From the NCBI GenBank assembly GCA_036493895.1, contig DASXOZ010000016.1, positions 1 through 64,000 on the forward strand: a stretch of DNA of 64,000 nucleotides. Reading direction: 5' to 3'. This stretch comes from Candidatus Binatia bacterium. Its GTDB lineage: Bacteria; Desulfobacterota; Binatia; UBA1149; CAITLU01. The notes beneath the pieces were generated by a model. That model was given only the letters and a program-made list of their open reading frames with translations, did no database searches and was not told where the DNA came from. Position numbers and translations under genes: made by a program. Positions 1 to 7,784 of this stretch are shown here, one piece after another (the stretch's first letter is position 1; each line of letters opens with the position of its first letter).

Positions 1-2
1 AG

Positions 3-440
3 CGCATAAATCAGGACCCCTCGGCGGCCGGGATCGTGATGTCAATTACCATCGAGAACAGAGTAATGCGGCTAGACATCACGGCGATGCCTGGAACTAC
101 GAGTGTGGCTGCGGCAATGCGGGTCGTGTTGATGACGGCACGATTGGCCAAGCCTGACTACGCGGAGATGCGTTTCGCCAACGAGGGGAAGGATCTCTTT
201 GTGATCGACGGCAGTGCGATCCGCGACATCGGACGACAGTTTGTTTGGGCGGAGGAAGACAAAGGACAAAACCCGATTCATCTTATCCGGCTATTCATAG
301 ATGCATTGCGATACCCAGACGGCACTCGCGTTGCGCCTGTGTTCCCAGGCTCTCTGTTTGGCGACACCTCGGTCGCAATCAAGACGATGACGGATATTTT
401 CAACCCGGAGTGGGTCATAAAAGGAACGAGGATTTTTTAG
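3..440 (+). CDS. Hypothetical protein, probably cut by the window edge
   Basis: The frame is open from the left edge of the window, so the true start may lie outside; GTG 36 and ATG 39 are the first internal candidates and neither has a clear ribosome-binding site. The visible product is about 134-145 residues, mixed alpha/beta in look, with no signal peptide, membrane segment or motif that I recognise. It lies outside the left end of the integrated element (attachment site at 709), so it should belong to the host chromosome or to an older insertion. The function is unknown. Coding is supported only by frame length and an ordinary residue composition. Confidence 0.5.
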   Translation, partial: RINQDPSAAGIVMSITIENRVMRLDITAMPGTTSVAAAMRVVLMTARLAKPDYAEMRFANEGKDLFVIDGSAIRDIGRQFVWAEEDKGQNPIHLIRLFIDALRYPDGTRVAPVFPGSLFGDTSVAIKTMTDIFNPEWVIKGTRIF

Positions 441-708
441 TTTCTCGCGAGGATCGACGCGGCATAACCTCGGCTCCGTCAGGTGCGTCTGAGCTTCAAG
501 AATTTGCAGACCCCATCCCCATGCCAGCGCGAGCACGCCAGGGTTTTCAGATCAGAACCAGAAGTAGGTGATGCCGTACCTAGCCTTCTCACGGGACTTA
601 CGACCGAAAGCCGCCTTTTCTTCGACCCGGAAGGCGCCGCGCATCGGTAGCTCATCGGTAGCGCCCCGCGACGGCGCAAGCTGGCAGTCCGTAAGTTTTT
701 GATTTTGC
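441..708. other. Gene-less stretch left of the integrated element
   Basis: I see no convincing gene here. A short direct repeat (CATCGGTAGC, twice between 643 and 664) and a GC-rich inverted segment near 661-677 are visible. I looked for a tRNA in this part and could not fold one. The segment ends at the 47-bp copy of the tRNA-Thr 3' part. Confidence 0.5.
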
Positions 709-755
709 TGGAGCTGACGCCCGGATTCGAACCGGGGACCTGCTGATTACGAATC
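709..755. repeat. attL: displaced copy of the tRNA-Thr 3' part
   Basis: These 47 bp equal 12465-12511 except for one base at 726. They cover the tRNA from position 30, beside the anticodon loop, through the T arm and acceptor strand to the encoded CCA. The 5' half of the tRNA is absent, so this copy is not a functional tRNA gene. The match starting next to the anticodon loop fits strand exchange there, as is common for tRNA-targeting integrases. Confidence 0.85.
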
Positions 756-884
756 TCAGGATGTCCTATCGTCGGGCGATACACCGCGACAAGGCGAGAC
801 ACAAAACCCGCTAGGTTCGGCCTATTTTCCTGCAGATTCGCGCCTAGCGCAATCTGTGTGCGTCTCCCCTTGTCTTTGCCCGCT

Positions 885-902
885 TGATGCCGCATTGATG
901 CC
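885..902. promoter_or_regulatory. Arm-type integrase site, left end (putative)
   Basis: The 18-mer TGATGCCGCATTGATGCC contains two direct TGATGCC copies spaced 11 bp apart. A 16/18 match in the same orientation lies just inside the right end (12400-12417). Paired direct repeats inside both ends of an element are typical of the arm sites bound by the N-terminal domain of tyrosine integrases. It lies 30 bp upstream of the integrase start, so binding could also regulate that gene. The role is inferred. Confidence 0.5.
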
Positions 903-931
903 TCACTGGGTTCTTGACCTCGGAGGCCACC

Positions 932-2146
932 TTGAGCGACACACCACAGAAGCGCCATACCGTCAGGCTCACCAAGAGATCCGTCGAGGCTCTCCCAGCT
1001 CCAACCGGCGCTTCACGTGACACCAAGCGCTTCGACAGCGTAGTGCGCGGTTTCGGAGTGCGCGTCTACGCCACCGGGCGCCGCGCGTTCATCTTCCAGT
1101 ACCGCAACCGAACGGGGGCGATCCGGCGAATCAGCCTGGGCGAGTTCCCGCTCGTGTCTGTGGAAACGGCCCGGGAGAACGCCGAACAGAAGCGCGCCGC
1201 TGTCGGTCGCGGGGAGGACCCGGCCGAGAACAAGGCGCAAGAACGAAAGGCCGAGACGTTCAGCGCCTTCTCCGAGCGCTGGATCACGCGCCATGCCAAA
1301 CCGAAGAAGAAGGACAGCTCGCTACGAAATGACCGGCTCAACCTTCGTCTTCACCTGCTACCCGCCCTTGGTGACCTAAAGCTGCGCGATATCACTCGCG
1401 CCGATGTCGAACGCCTGCACGACTCGATGGCCGACAAGCCAACGGCCTTCAATCGCTGTCTCGCTTTACTCTCCGAGATCATGACCAAAGCCGAGGCGTG
1501 GGGGGAAACCGAAGGAAAGGCCAATCCGTGCAAGCACGCAGCACGCTACCCGGAGCGCAAGGTGACACGGCCACTCTCCGACAAGGAAGAGGCTGAGCTG
1601 TGGAAGCAGTTGGCCAAGTCAGACGAGGCGCCGTGCGTTGTCGCCGCCCTGAGCCTTTTGCTACACACCGGCTGCCGTCTCGGCGAGGTCCGCAGTCTCA
1701 AATGGTCAGAGGTGGATCTGAAGCGCGCGGCGCTGGACCTCGCGGACAGCAAAACCGGAGCGCGAACCGTCTATCTCTCGCCGAAGGCCGTAGCGCTCCT
1801 ACGCGCGCAGCCCAAGACTTCGTTCTTCGTGTTTCCTAGTCCTCGAAGCCCAAAGAAGCCGGTCGGCGATTTAGAACATCCATGGCGACGCATCCGCGAA
1901 GCCGCGAAACTCACGGACGTCAGAATTCACGATCTTCGACACACTTTCGGCGCCCGTGCCATCAGCGCAGGTCTGACACTTCATCAGACGGGGAAGCTCC
2001 TCGGCCATGCCAGCGCGGCGACGACGCAGCGTTACGCGCACCTGATCGAGAGCGAGCAGCGAGCCGCAGTGGCGCAGCTCTCCGCGCATCGGACCCGCGC
2101 TCAGGCCAACACCAAGGTCAAGCAGCGACGGGCGGCCAAGAAGTAG
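932..2146 (+). CDS. Tyrosine site-specific integrase
   Basis: This integrase should catalyse insertion and excision of the surrounding element at tRNA-Thr. The N-terminal part (about residues 12-95) is of the DUF4102 arm-binding type, with the run RGFGVRVYATGRRAFIFQYR typical of P4-like integrases. The core SAM-like domain follows. The catalytic domain shows the first Arg in TGCRLGEVRSLKW, then HDLRHTFGAR, the LLGHASAATTQRYAHL segment with His/Trp-position His, and the nucleophile Tyr. I chose TTG 932 because GGAGG lies 5 bases before it (922-926); TTG 914 is the longer in-frame option. About 404 residues, normal for the family, and apparently intact. It sits next to attL and reads into the element. 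Confidence 0.93.
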   Translation: MSDTPQKRHTVRLTKRSVEALPAPTGASRDTKRFDSVVRGFGVRVYATGRRAFIFQYRNRTGAIRRISLGEFPLVSVETARENAEQKRAAVGRGEDPAENKAQERKAETFSAFSERWITRHAKPKKKDSSLRNDRLNLRLHLLPALGDLKLRDITRADVERLHDSMADKPTAFNRCLALLSEIMTKAEAWGETEGKANPCKHAARYPERKVTRPLSDKEEAELWKQLAKSDEAPCVVAALSLLLHTGCRLGEVRSLKWSEVDLKRAALDLADSKTGARTVYLSPKAVALLRAQPKTSFFVFPSPRSPKKPVGDLEHPWRRIREAAKLTDVRIHDLRHTFGARAISAGLTLHQTGKLLGHASAATTQRYAHLIESEQRAAVAQLSAHRTRAQANTKVKQRRAAKK

Positions 2147-2152
2147 CGCTGC

Positions 2153-3010
2153 GTGCGGCCTCCTTGGCCCAAACCTCCGCTTGTTCTCGATCGCGCCGCG
2201 TTCAAGCGCATCATGAGGACTCTCGACGTTCCCGCTTCTGCCATCCTCAACTGGCGGTGGGCCGTGAATACGGTGCCAACGTTGAGTCCACGATGGCATT
2301 GGAACCTGCACCGTCACCTGGACTCTATGGTGGCCGATGCCTACGTACACGCACGCGGGAGCGGCCCCCATCGAACCTTCGTTCAGTGCGGTGAGGCGCT
2401 GCACAGCCTTCAGCGATCCGCCGAGCGAGTCGCTGACATCCTCGGCGAGGTGAAGACCAGACGGAAACCCATATCGCTGACGAACGCCCGGCTCGGACTT
2501 CGCGTAGCGATGAGGGATGCACTCGCCGACGATGACCATGCCGGCTTCCTCCAGCAATGGGGCAGAGACGAGGCCGCGATGGATCGCCTTCCCGATGAGG
2601 CCTTCGATTTTCCAAGCGGGCATCCGCCTCCGCCTAGGCCCAAGTACGCTCTTCAACTTGTCGATAGCGAGGCTCTGGACGAGGAAGCAGCGCGATCCAT
2701 CGCAGCCGCAGCTTTTCGCGCGCACTACGCGATGCAAACCTTCAAGATGGCCGCACTCGGACGCCGACCGGCACACCGTCCCGCGGACAGAGCCACGGCA
2801 CGAACCCTTCGTTTGCTAGCCGAAATCTACCGCGATCTTACGGGCGAGCGGCGCCCGAGAGCGGCCCGTGATCGAGAGCACGGTGCCCTCATCCACGGCG
2901 AGTTTGGCCAGTTCGCACGCCAGTTCTTCATTGAGGTGAAGAAGGCGCACCCTGGAACCCAAATTCCGACACTCAGGGCGATCGAGAGATGGGCACAGGC
3001 CCAACACTGA
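2153..3010 (+). CDS. Hypothetical protein of the integrated element
   Basis: This 285-residue frame starts at GTG 2153, six bases after the integrase stop, so it is probably co-transcribed with it. The product is basic and mostly helical. It has a Pro-rich stretch near residue 160 (HPPPPRP) and no signal peptide or membrane helix. I recognise no family. The position just after the integrase and before the replication genes suggests a role in maintenance or regulation of the element, but that is only context. A moderately lower GC content at third positions than in the chromosomal genes to the right fits foreign origin. Confidence 0.55.
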   Translation: MRPPWPKPPLVLDRAAFKRIMRTLDVPASAILNWRWAVNTVPTLSPRWHWNLHRHLDSMVADAYVHARGSGPHRTFVQCGEALHSLQRSAERVADILGEVKTRRKPISLTNARLGLRVAMRDALADDDHAGFLQQWGRDEAAMDRLPDEAFDFPSGHPPPPRPKYALQLVDSEALDEEAARSIAAAAFRAHYAMQTFKMAALGRRPAHRPADRATARTLRLLAEIYRDLTGERRPRAARDREHGALIHGEFGQFARQFFIEVKKAHPGTQIPTLRAIERWAQAQH

Positions 3011-3118
3011 CCGATCTATCAGCGAGTTATCTGAGTTCCGGGTGACGGGCGCCGAGGCCCTACCGAATAGTCTGCCAGCGTCGAACGACGTCTTGAAGCG
3101 TCGCTCGACGGAGGCACG

Positions 3119-3328
3119 ATGAACCCTTCACCTGACCTTCTCTCCTCCGCGGATGCAGCCGCTCGCTTTGGCTTCAGCGAACCTCGGCTTCGCCAGTGGC
3201 GCTGGCAGAAACGCGGGCCTCGATATCTGAAGATTTCGACTCGCTGCTACTACCGAGTCGAAGATTTCGAGTCATGGCTTGCGAGGCACGCCATCGAGCC
3301 CGAAGGCGACGCGGGCCGTTCGCAGTGA
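3119..3328 (+). CDS. Small HTH DNA-binding protein (AlpA/excisionase-like)
   Basis: The 69-residue product has the layout of the helix_turn_helix_17 / AlpA group: SSADAAARFGFSEPRLRQW forms the HTH, followed by the wing-like GPRYLKISTRCYYRVEDFESWL. Such proteins are used by integrated elements as excisionases or as activators of the integrase. A good ribosome-binding site (GGAGG) precedes ATG 3119. The stop overlaps the GTG start of the primase-like gene (GTGA at 3325-3328), so the two are translationally coupled and form an operon with the RepA-like gene. Confidence 0.8.
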   Translation: MNPSPDLLSSADAAARFGFSEPRLRQWRWQKRGPRYLKISTRCYYRVEDFESWLARHAIEPEGDAGRSQ

Positions 3329-3885
3329 GAGCTGTCGCGACTTTTGCCGAGACGGCGCTCGCCGTCCGTGAAGCTGTGCCCATCGATAGGCTAGCTGCAA
3401 GCCTTGGCGTCAAGTTGGTCCGCGGGCGCGGCCCCTGCCCTATCTGCGGAACCTCGCACACCTCCCAAGCCTTCAGCGTTCGCGATCACCGTTGGCACTG
3501 TTTCGCCTGTGGGGCTCACGGAGACGCCATCGACCTCGTGCGGGCTGTTCGTGGCTGTTCGCCGCGGGAAGCCCTGGCGGAACTAGCGAGCGAGGCTGGC
3601 ATCGACCCCAAGCAGCCGGTCCCGTCGCGCTTACGTCGTCTCGTGGCACTGGACGATCTGCGACGACGGACCGCGAGGCTTCGTGCGCGGCGTCTAACCC
3701 TGCTCGCCGCGGAGGCGGGGCGTGCTGAGCGACTCGCCGACATGGACGCCGAGGCTGCCGGCATTGTCTGGCGGATGGGTCTCACCGACCGGGCAAGCGA
3801 GCTGGCGTCTACGGCGAACGCGGAGCGGGAACGCGCGGAGCGACTCGATCGCGACGCCGAGCGACTCGCCGAGGAGCCTGCGTGA
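3325..3885 (+). CDS. CHC2 zinc-finger primase-like protein
   Basis: The product carries a DnaG-type zinc finger: CPICGTSH, then FSVRDHRWHCFACGAHGDAIDL, in the first 70 residues after GTG 3325. That finger binds template DNA in bacterial and phage primases. The rest (about 110 residues) is a charged Arg/Ala/Glu-rich helical segment without the TOPRIM catalytic core. It is therefore a primase accessory or truncated primase rather than a full DnaG. Start choice rests on the 4-base overlap with the upstream HTH gene; an in-frame ATG at 3196 would put a large overlap on that gene. The stop overlaps the start of the RepA-like gene (GTGA, 3882-3885). Confidence 0.8.
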   Translation: MRAVATFAETALAVREAVPIDRLAASLGVKLVRGRGPCPICGTSHTSQAFSVRDHRWHCFACGAHGDAIDLVRAVRGCSPREALAELASEAGIDPKQPVPSRLRRLVALDDLRRRTARLRARRLTLLAAEAGRAERLADMDAEAAGIVWRMGLTDRASELASTANAERERAERLDRDAERLAEEPA

Positions 3886-5066
3886 CGATGCTGAACGGAT
3901 GCCCGTGGGAGGATACAGCGTCGCCGACCGATACGGACGCGCCACCGTGGGCGAGCATCGCCGGTCGGTTCTTCGATTCCGGCGAAAGCTCGCAGGACTC
4001 AACGCACGAGTGGCAATTCCCTGGACCGAGCGACGACTTTCGGGCCGCCCGTATCGGTCACGAAGAAGGTGGCCGTGTGTGCACGAAGGCAGGATCTGGA
4101 CCCTATGCGTTGATCCCACTCTCCGCCTTGCCCGACGACCCGGTAAAGCCCGAGGACGTGCTCTGGGGCGATCTTCTCTTCCGCGGCGCCACGACGGTGC
4201 TAGCGGGCCAACCCGGAGCGGGAAAGACGACGTTCGCGCGAGGTATCGCTGTTGCCGTCGCGACGGGCGGCGAGTTTTGCGGCTTCCGAGGTCCACCCAA
4301 TGGCGCTGCGGTGATCTACTTCGACTACGAGACACCCGGCGCCTACCGCATACCCCGTTGGAAACTTGTCTGCGGAGACGACCTCTCAAACGTCAGTAAT
4401 CTTTTTGTAAACGATGCTTACGCGCCCTTCGATCCGCAGGTAGTCGCCGCAGAAGCACAAAGACTCGGCGTGGCGCTGATCGTCGTGGACACGCTGGCGC
4501 GTGCGACGTGCGTCGAAGACGAAAACAAGAGCTCAGAAATGTCTCGGGTTATGGAGGACTTCGACATAGTTGCGCGCGAGGCGCATTGCGCGCTCTTAGT
4601 CGTCACGCATCAGTCGAAGAACAATCACACGGGCTACCGCGGCTCTTCCGCTATCGGTGCTTCCGCCTCTGTCGTCGTCACATTCGGGCGCGCGAACACG
4701 GACCAGGGAGCGGACCCGGACTCTGCCGTCTACGTCCTCACCATCGAGAAGAACCGGCTCGGGGGCGACGGCCCTGTCCGGCTGATGCGCGATGGGGATG
4801 GCGGCTTCAAGCTGGCGCCCGACGCTGACGGCTTCGCCGAGGTATCCCGAGCCGAGCGTGCAATCCTCGACGTGCTCGATGCTGCCGGCGAGCGGGTAGC
4901 GCGCAAAGACCTAGTGGCTGCCGTCTCCCGCCGTCTCTCCGAATCTGGCAAGGCCCCGAGCGAGCGCACTATCGAGCGGGCGCTCGACAAACAATTCGGG
5001 CTCGGTCGCGTCCTGCGACCAGCGACGGGCTTTTACCGCACACCTTCGGCGAAGGTGTCCCCATGA
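3882..5066 (+). CDS. RepA-like AAA ATPase (replicative helicase family)
   Basis: The 394-residue protein has a RecA/RepA-type ATPase fold (AAA_25). It shows Walker A AGQPGAGKTT, Walker B-like VALIVVDTLAR and the sensor segment LLVVTHQSKNN. The family includes hexameric plasmid RepA helicases and regulatory ATPases of phages and integrative elements. The last 90 residues look like a winged-helix domain (AERAILDVLDAAGERVARKD). GTG 3882 overlaps the primase-like stop; ATG 3888 is an alternative. A zinc-finger primase plus RepA ATPase plus downstream iteron-like repeats suggests that the element can replicate its excised form. That last point is inference. Confidence 0.85.
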   Translation: MTMLNGCPWEDTASPTDTDAPPWASIAGRFFDSGESSQDSTHEWQFPGPSDDFRAARIGHEEGGRVCTKAGSGPYALIPLSALPDDPVKPEDVLWGDLLFRGATTVLAGQPGAGKTTFARGIAVAVATGGEFCGFRGPPNGAAVIYFDYETPGAYRIPRWKLVCGDDLSNVSNLFVNDAYAPFDPQVVAAEAQRLGVALIVVDTLARATCVEDENKSSEMSRVMEDFDIVAREAHCALLVVTHQSKNNHTGYRGSSAIGASASVVVTFGRANTDQGADPDSAVYVLTIEKNRLGGDGPVRLMRDGDGGFKLAPDADGFAEVSRAERAILDVLDAAGERVARKDLVAAVSRRLSESGKAPSERTIERALDKQFGLGRVLRPATGFYRTPSAKVSP

Positions 5067-5112
5067 TCCGATTCGACAGGGCTCAACGGCGCTCCGTCAC
5101 CGGCCGCGGGCG

Positions 5113-5272
5113 CTCCGACAACCCCGACAGCCCCGCCACCCTAAAGAGTGGCGGGCGTCGTGTCGGAGTCGGTGACGGACGATCCGGGCAGACGCCTGTC
5201 AGGACAGTTCAACAGCGATCTCCGACAAGCTCCGCCACGAGCGACATGGCGCCGATGTCGGAGCGTGTCGGA
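5113..5272. repeat. Iteron-like TGTCGGAG repeat cluster, possible origin
   Basis: Five exact copies of TGTCGGA or its complement lie within 160 bp, at 5114-5120 (-), 5161-5167 (+), 5221-5227 (-), 5256-5262 (+) and 5266-5272 (+). Four of them extend to TGTCGGAG. A 1-mismatch copy is at 5123-5129. A perfect 8-bp hairpin (CCCGCCAC/GTGGCGGG, 5132-5155) sits inside the cluster. The location directly after the primase-like and RepA-like genes is where replication origins of small replicons often lie. An operator for a repressor is the main alternative. Confidence 0.5.
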
Positions 5273-5290
5273 ACCGACGATAAAGAAACG

Positions 5291-5318
5291 AACGGGTAGC
5301 ATGGCGGAGATACCCGTT
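5291..5318. promoter_or_regulatory. Perfect 8-bp inverted repeat before a phage-like gene
   Basis: AACGGGTA (5291-5298) and TACCCGTT (5311-5318) form a perfect inverted repeat with a 12-base loop, followed by two more T bases. It lies 35 bp upstream of the gene at 5353 and just after a short AT-rich patch (ATAAAGAAACGAA). It could be a weak terminator of the replication operon or an operator. A 19-codon frame starting at ATG 5301 overlaps it; I do not call that frame a gene. Confidence 0.4.
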
Positions 5319-5352
5319 TTGATAGGCGGGAAACTCGGGAAGGTGACGGCCG

Positions 5353-5790
5353 ATGCATGAACCCACAGACGAGACGCGACGAGTAGTCGAAGAGGCTTCC
5401 GGGCTCGGACTCCCGCAAGCCCAGGTCGGGCTCCTGATCGGCGTCAGCGAGAAAACCTTGCGGCTTCATTACCGCGAGGAGCTGGACCGGGGCATGGCCG
5501 TCGCCAACGCGGCCGTCGCACGGTCGCTTTTCCGGGCCGCGACGGCCGATGGGAACGTGACGGCGATGATTTTCTGGTGCAAGACTCGCCTCCGTTGGGC
5601 TCCCCCGCCACGCGAGGAACTGGTGCGCCTCTCGACCGAGCCTCCCGCGCCGACGTGGGCGCAGATCGCACCGAGCCTTGCGGCCCTTGCCGGCTCTAGT
5701 GATCCGCAGGCGTTGGCCGACGTCATGCTCAAGCTTCGGCGCCTGGACCGCCTCGAACATGAAGGAGGCTGCGATGCGGAAGAAGGCTGA
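5353..5790 (+). CDS. Phage-type HTH protein (terminase small-subunit-like)
   Basis: The N-terminal 70 residues match a widespread phage and mobile-element family: an HTH (GLPQAQVGLLIGVSEKTLRL) followed by HYREELDRGMAVANAAVARS and the conserved NVTAMIFWCKTRLRW. Members usually sit near terminase genes and are annotated variously as terminase small subunit or HTH regulator. Here no large terminase subunit is present, which would fit a satellite-like element or a regulatory role. The product has 145 residues, with a longer C-terminal tail than the core family. The 3' end overlaps the start of the next small gene by 17 bases. Confidence 0.65.
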   Translation: MHEPTDETRRVVEEASGLGLPQAQVGLLIGVSEKTLRLHYREELDRGMAVANAAVARSLFRAATADGNVTAMIFWCKTRLRWAPPPREELVRLSTEPPAPTWAQIAPSLAALAGSSDPQALADVMLKLRRLDRLEHEGGCDAEEG

Positions 5791-6004
5791 GGACATGACC
5801 GACGCGGAATTGTGCACGCGGATCGGCATACCAGCTGACTGCCCAGACGACGTGCTGCGCGCGTTCACGGAGGCGAGAGTCGCCGACCTGACCCGCGAAG
5901 GCATCCAGACCGTAAAGGCGGCCACACCGGAACAGCAGTCATCGAGCCCGGAACGTGGAGAGCAAGCCCGATGCCTGTCGCTTCGTGGTCACCATGAAGC
6001 CTGA
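5774..6004 (+). CDS. Small paralogous protein A of a tandem pair
   Basis: This 76-residue product starts at ATG 5774 with a good site (GAAGGAGG) ahead of it. It contains MTDAELCTRIGIPADCPDDV and later SSPERGEQAR. The next gene repeats the same plan (MTHEELRAACGVPEGCPQDV and WSPERNEEAR), so the two are paralogues from a tandem duplication. The shared conserved parts are the PxxCPxDV segment and the SPER tail. I recognise no family. The gene overlaps its neighbours on both sides, which suggests one transcript and coupled translation with the phage-type HTH gene. Confidence 0.6.
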   Translation: MRKKAEDMTDAELCTRIGIPADCPDDVLRAFTEARVADLTREGIQTVKAATPEQQSSSPERGEQARCLSLRGHHEA

Positions 6005-6245
6005 GCCCGCTTCGAGGAAGAAGCCCGAGCAGATGACCCACGAGGAGCTCCGCGCGGCGTGCGGCGTCCCCGAGGGCTGCCCCCAAGACGTGATGCTGGC
6101 CGTCCTGCGAGGGGAGATCGACCGCGCGAGCGGCGGAGGCGTCGAGGCCGTGCGGGCCGCCGTGCGGGAGCAGGAGAACTGGAGCCCGGAGCGCAACGAA
6201 GAGGCCCGGCTCCGGTCGCCGCAGCGGCAACGACGCGTGACGTGA
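5994..6245 (+). CDS. Small paralogous protein B of a tandem pair
   Basis: This 83-residue product from ATG 5994 is a diverged copy of the upstream small gene; it shares MTxxEL, the PxxCPxDV motif and the SPERxxEAR end. An in-frame ATG at 5955 would lengthen it inside the previous gene and is less likely. Retention of two copies with conserved spacing of the motifs shows that this frame is under selection rather than being a chance shadow. The function is unknown; the size and the phage-like neighbourhood are compatible with a small regulatory or inhibitor protein, but nothing in the sequence proves that. Confidence 0.6.
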   Translation: MKPEPASRKKPEQMTHEELRAACGVPEGCPQDVMLAVLRGEIDRASGGGVEAVRAAVREQENWSPERNEEARLRSPQRQRRVT

Positions 6246-7016
6246 CGCTTGAGCACGCCGCCCGCTGGGAGTCGCACCTGAAGCGGTCGCTGTGTAGGGG
6301 AGAGGCTTCAACGGGGCGAGAGAGTACCTGCGTCCACCGGTACTGGTCGGGTTGCTGTGAATCGCGAGTGACATCTTCCATCGTCGGTCCCCTCCCGCCT
6401 GACGTTTCCCTTGTGTCGGGGGTTCGTCGGCGCAGCAAGAGTACGATGCCCGCACCGGGTTGAGCCAGACGGCGGGCCTCCGCAGTTTCGCGGCATGGGG
6501 GTATTCCGATACTCGGCTTAAGGGAGCCTCGGGACTCCCGAATCTCGGAATCCAGGGGTGGCCGCCAACGCCGTCATTAGCCTGGGGGGTTGGGTACAGC
6601 GTACGCATCCGAATGGCGGCCTGGGGGGCGCAGATGAGCCCCTGACCATCCGTGATGACCGTCCTGCCCCCCGGCCTCGAATCGAGTTGAAGGGGAGAGG
6701 GCGTCGCTCTGACGGCGATTCTCCGGTAGCCTGAATCATAGGTCCGACGGTCGTAGCGGGGGCAAATTTCGGGGAAGGAGCGATGAAAAACCCGTTAGCG
6801 CCTCGATATCAATTGACATGGCATGGGTGGCCTTGCATCTAATGCCGCCGTCGCCCGGGGGTGGGGAAGTCTTCAGCCTGTGGTTCTTTCGGGCTGAACA
6901 TGTCAGTGAGGGGAAACGTCAGACGGACGCAGCAAGGCCCGAATTTCGTCGGGTTGGCCTTGTTATTGCATGCCGGCAGTGACGGCGACCGGAAAGAAAG
7001 GAGATCTTCACCAGTC
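6246..7016. other. 771-bp stretch without a supported gene
   Basis: Frames here are short or read through several unrelated patterns, and I support none. The stretch contains an inverted repeat with arms ATTCCGA (6503-6509) and TCGGAAT (6545-6551) around an inner GGGAG/CTCCC hairpin (6523-6537). The base composition changes toward lower GC from about 6750, at the start of the cargo region. Confidence 0.4.
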
Positions 7017-7784
7017 ATGAAAATCGAGAAGGTCAAGCACCCGGCCTTGGGGCCTGTTGTGCTCAACGGCACACCTCGACTTGTTGTTGGTTTCACCGAT
7101 ACCGTGTCCGCCGAGACGGCGCGGGCGGCCTTCGACCACGGCGTTGATATCGCCGAGCTCCGAATCGACCAGTTCTCGTCCCACGAAGAAAGCTACGTCC
7201 TTGCCCAAGTGGGGAAGTTCCGTCGTTTGCCGACGATCGCGACGATCCGCACCGGAGATCAAGGCGGACGGTACCGTAAGTCTTCGACCGAGCGGCTTCG
7301 CCTGTTCCAGGCCATCATTGGTGAGGTGGACGCGGTCGATGTTGAGCTCGCGGCGGAAATTCGCGACGACGTAGTCGAGTTCGCGGCGGCGAATCGGAAG
7401 TTGGCCTTGGTTTCGTTCCATGACTTCGAGGCCACACCGTCTCTTGAGCGGCTTTTGGTTGTTGTGGATGAGGCCAAGGCTGCTGGCGCCGATGTGGTCA
7501 AAGTCGCGACCATGGTGCAGACCATGGAGGATGTCCAAACCCTCGCGCGTCTGACCCTTAGTAGGGCTCACTCGAATGTCGCGATCATTGGTATGGGGGC
7601 GCTCGGAGTTCTCACGCGCGTATTCCTACCGGCGCTCGGATCGCTGCTCACGTATGCATACATTGGACAGCCTACTGCGCCAGGCCAACTTGACGCAGAT
7701 ATGATGTTTGAACAGCTGCGGCTGATGTATCCTTCCTTCAACGAAGAGAAGATCCGTGAGTTGCGACTTGTTGAGAACTACTAG
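7017..7784 (+). CDS. aroD: Type I 3-dehydroquinate dehydratase
   Basis: This enzyme dehydrates 3-dehydroquinate to 3-dehydroshikimate by a Schiff-base mechanism. Visible hallmarks are AELRID near the N terminus, the TIRTGDQGGR strand, catalytic His135 in VSFHDFEATP, Schiff-base Lys162 in VVKVATM and the loop IGMGALGVLTRV with APGQL near the end. Its 255 residues match the family length. ATG 7017 has AAAGGAGA about 11 bases upstream; a longer frame upstream lacks family similarity. There are no other shikimate genes nearby and the base composition is less GC-rich than the chromosome, so this is probably cargo of the element. A biosynthetic bypass or a quinate-related catabolic use are both possible. 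Confidence 0.9.
   Translation: MKIEKVKHPALGPVVLNGTPRLVVGFTDTVSAETARAAFDHGVDIAELRIDQFSSHEESYVLAQVGKFRRLPTIATIRTGDQGGRYRKSSTERLRLFQAIIGEVDAVDVELAAEIRDDVVEFAAANRKLALVSFHDFEATPSLERLLVVVDEAKAAGADVVKVATMVQTMEDVQTLARLTLSRAHSNVAIIGMGALGVLTRVFLPALGSLLTYAYIGQPTAPGQLDADMMFEQLRLMYPSFNEEKIRELRLVENY

Noticed and set aside
640..700. tRNA-like segment with GGTAGCTCATCGGTAGCG
   Set aside because: No cloverleaf can be formed; only a short direct repeat.
5063..5299. Frame of 78 codons overlapping the RepA-like stop
   Set aside because: Ser/Arg/Gly-rich, no family, and it covers the iteron-like repeats, so it is more likely chance.
6059..6463. Frame of 134 codons after the small paralogues
   Set aside because: Arg-rich shadow of the 5994-6245 gene with no own motif.
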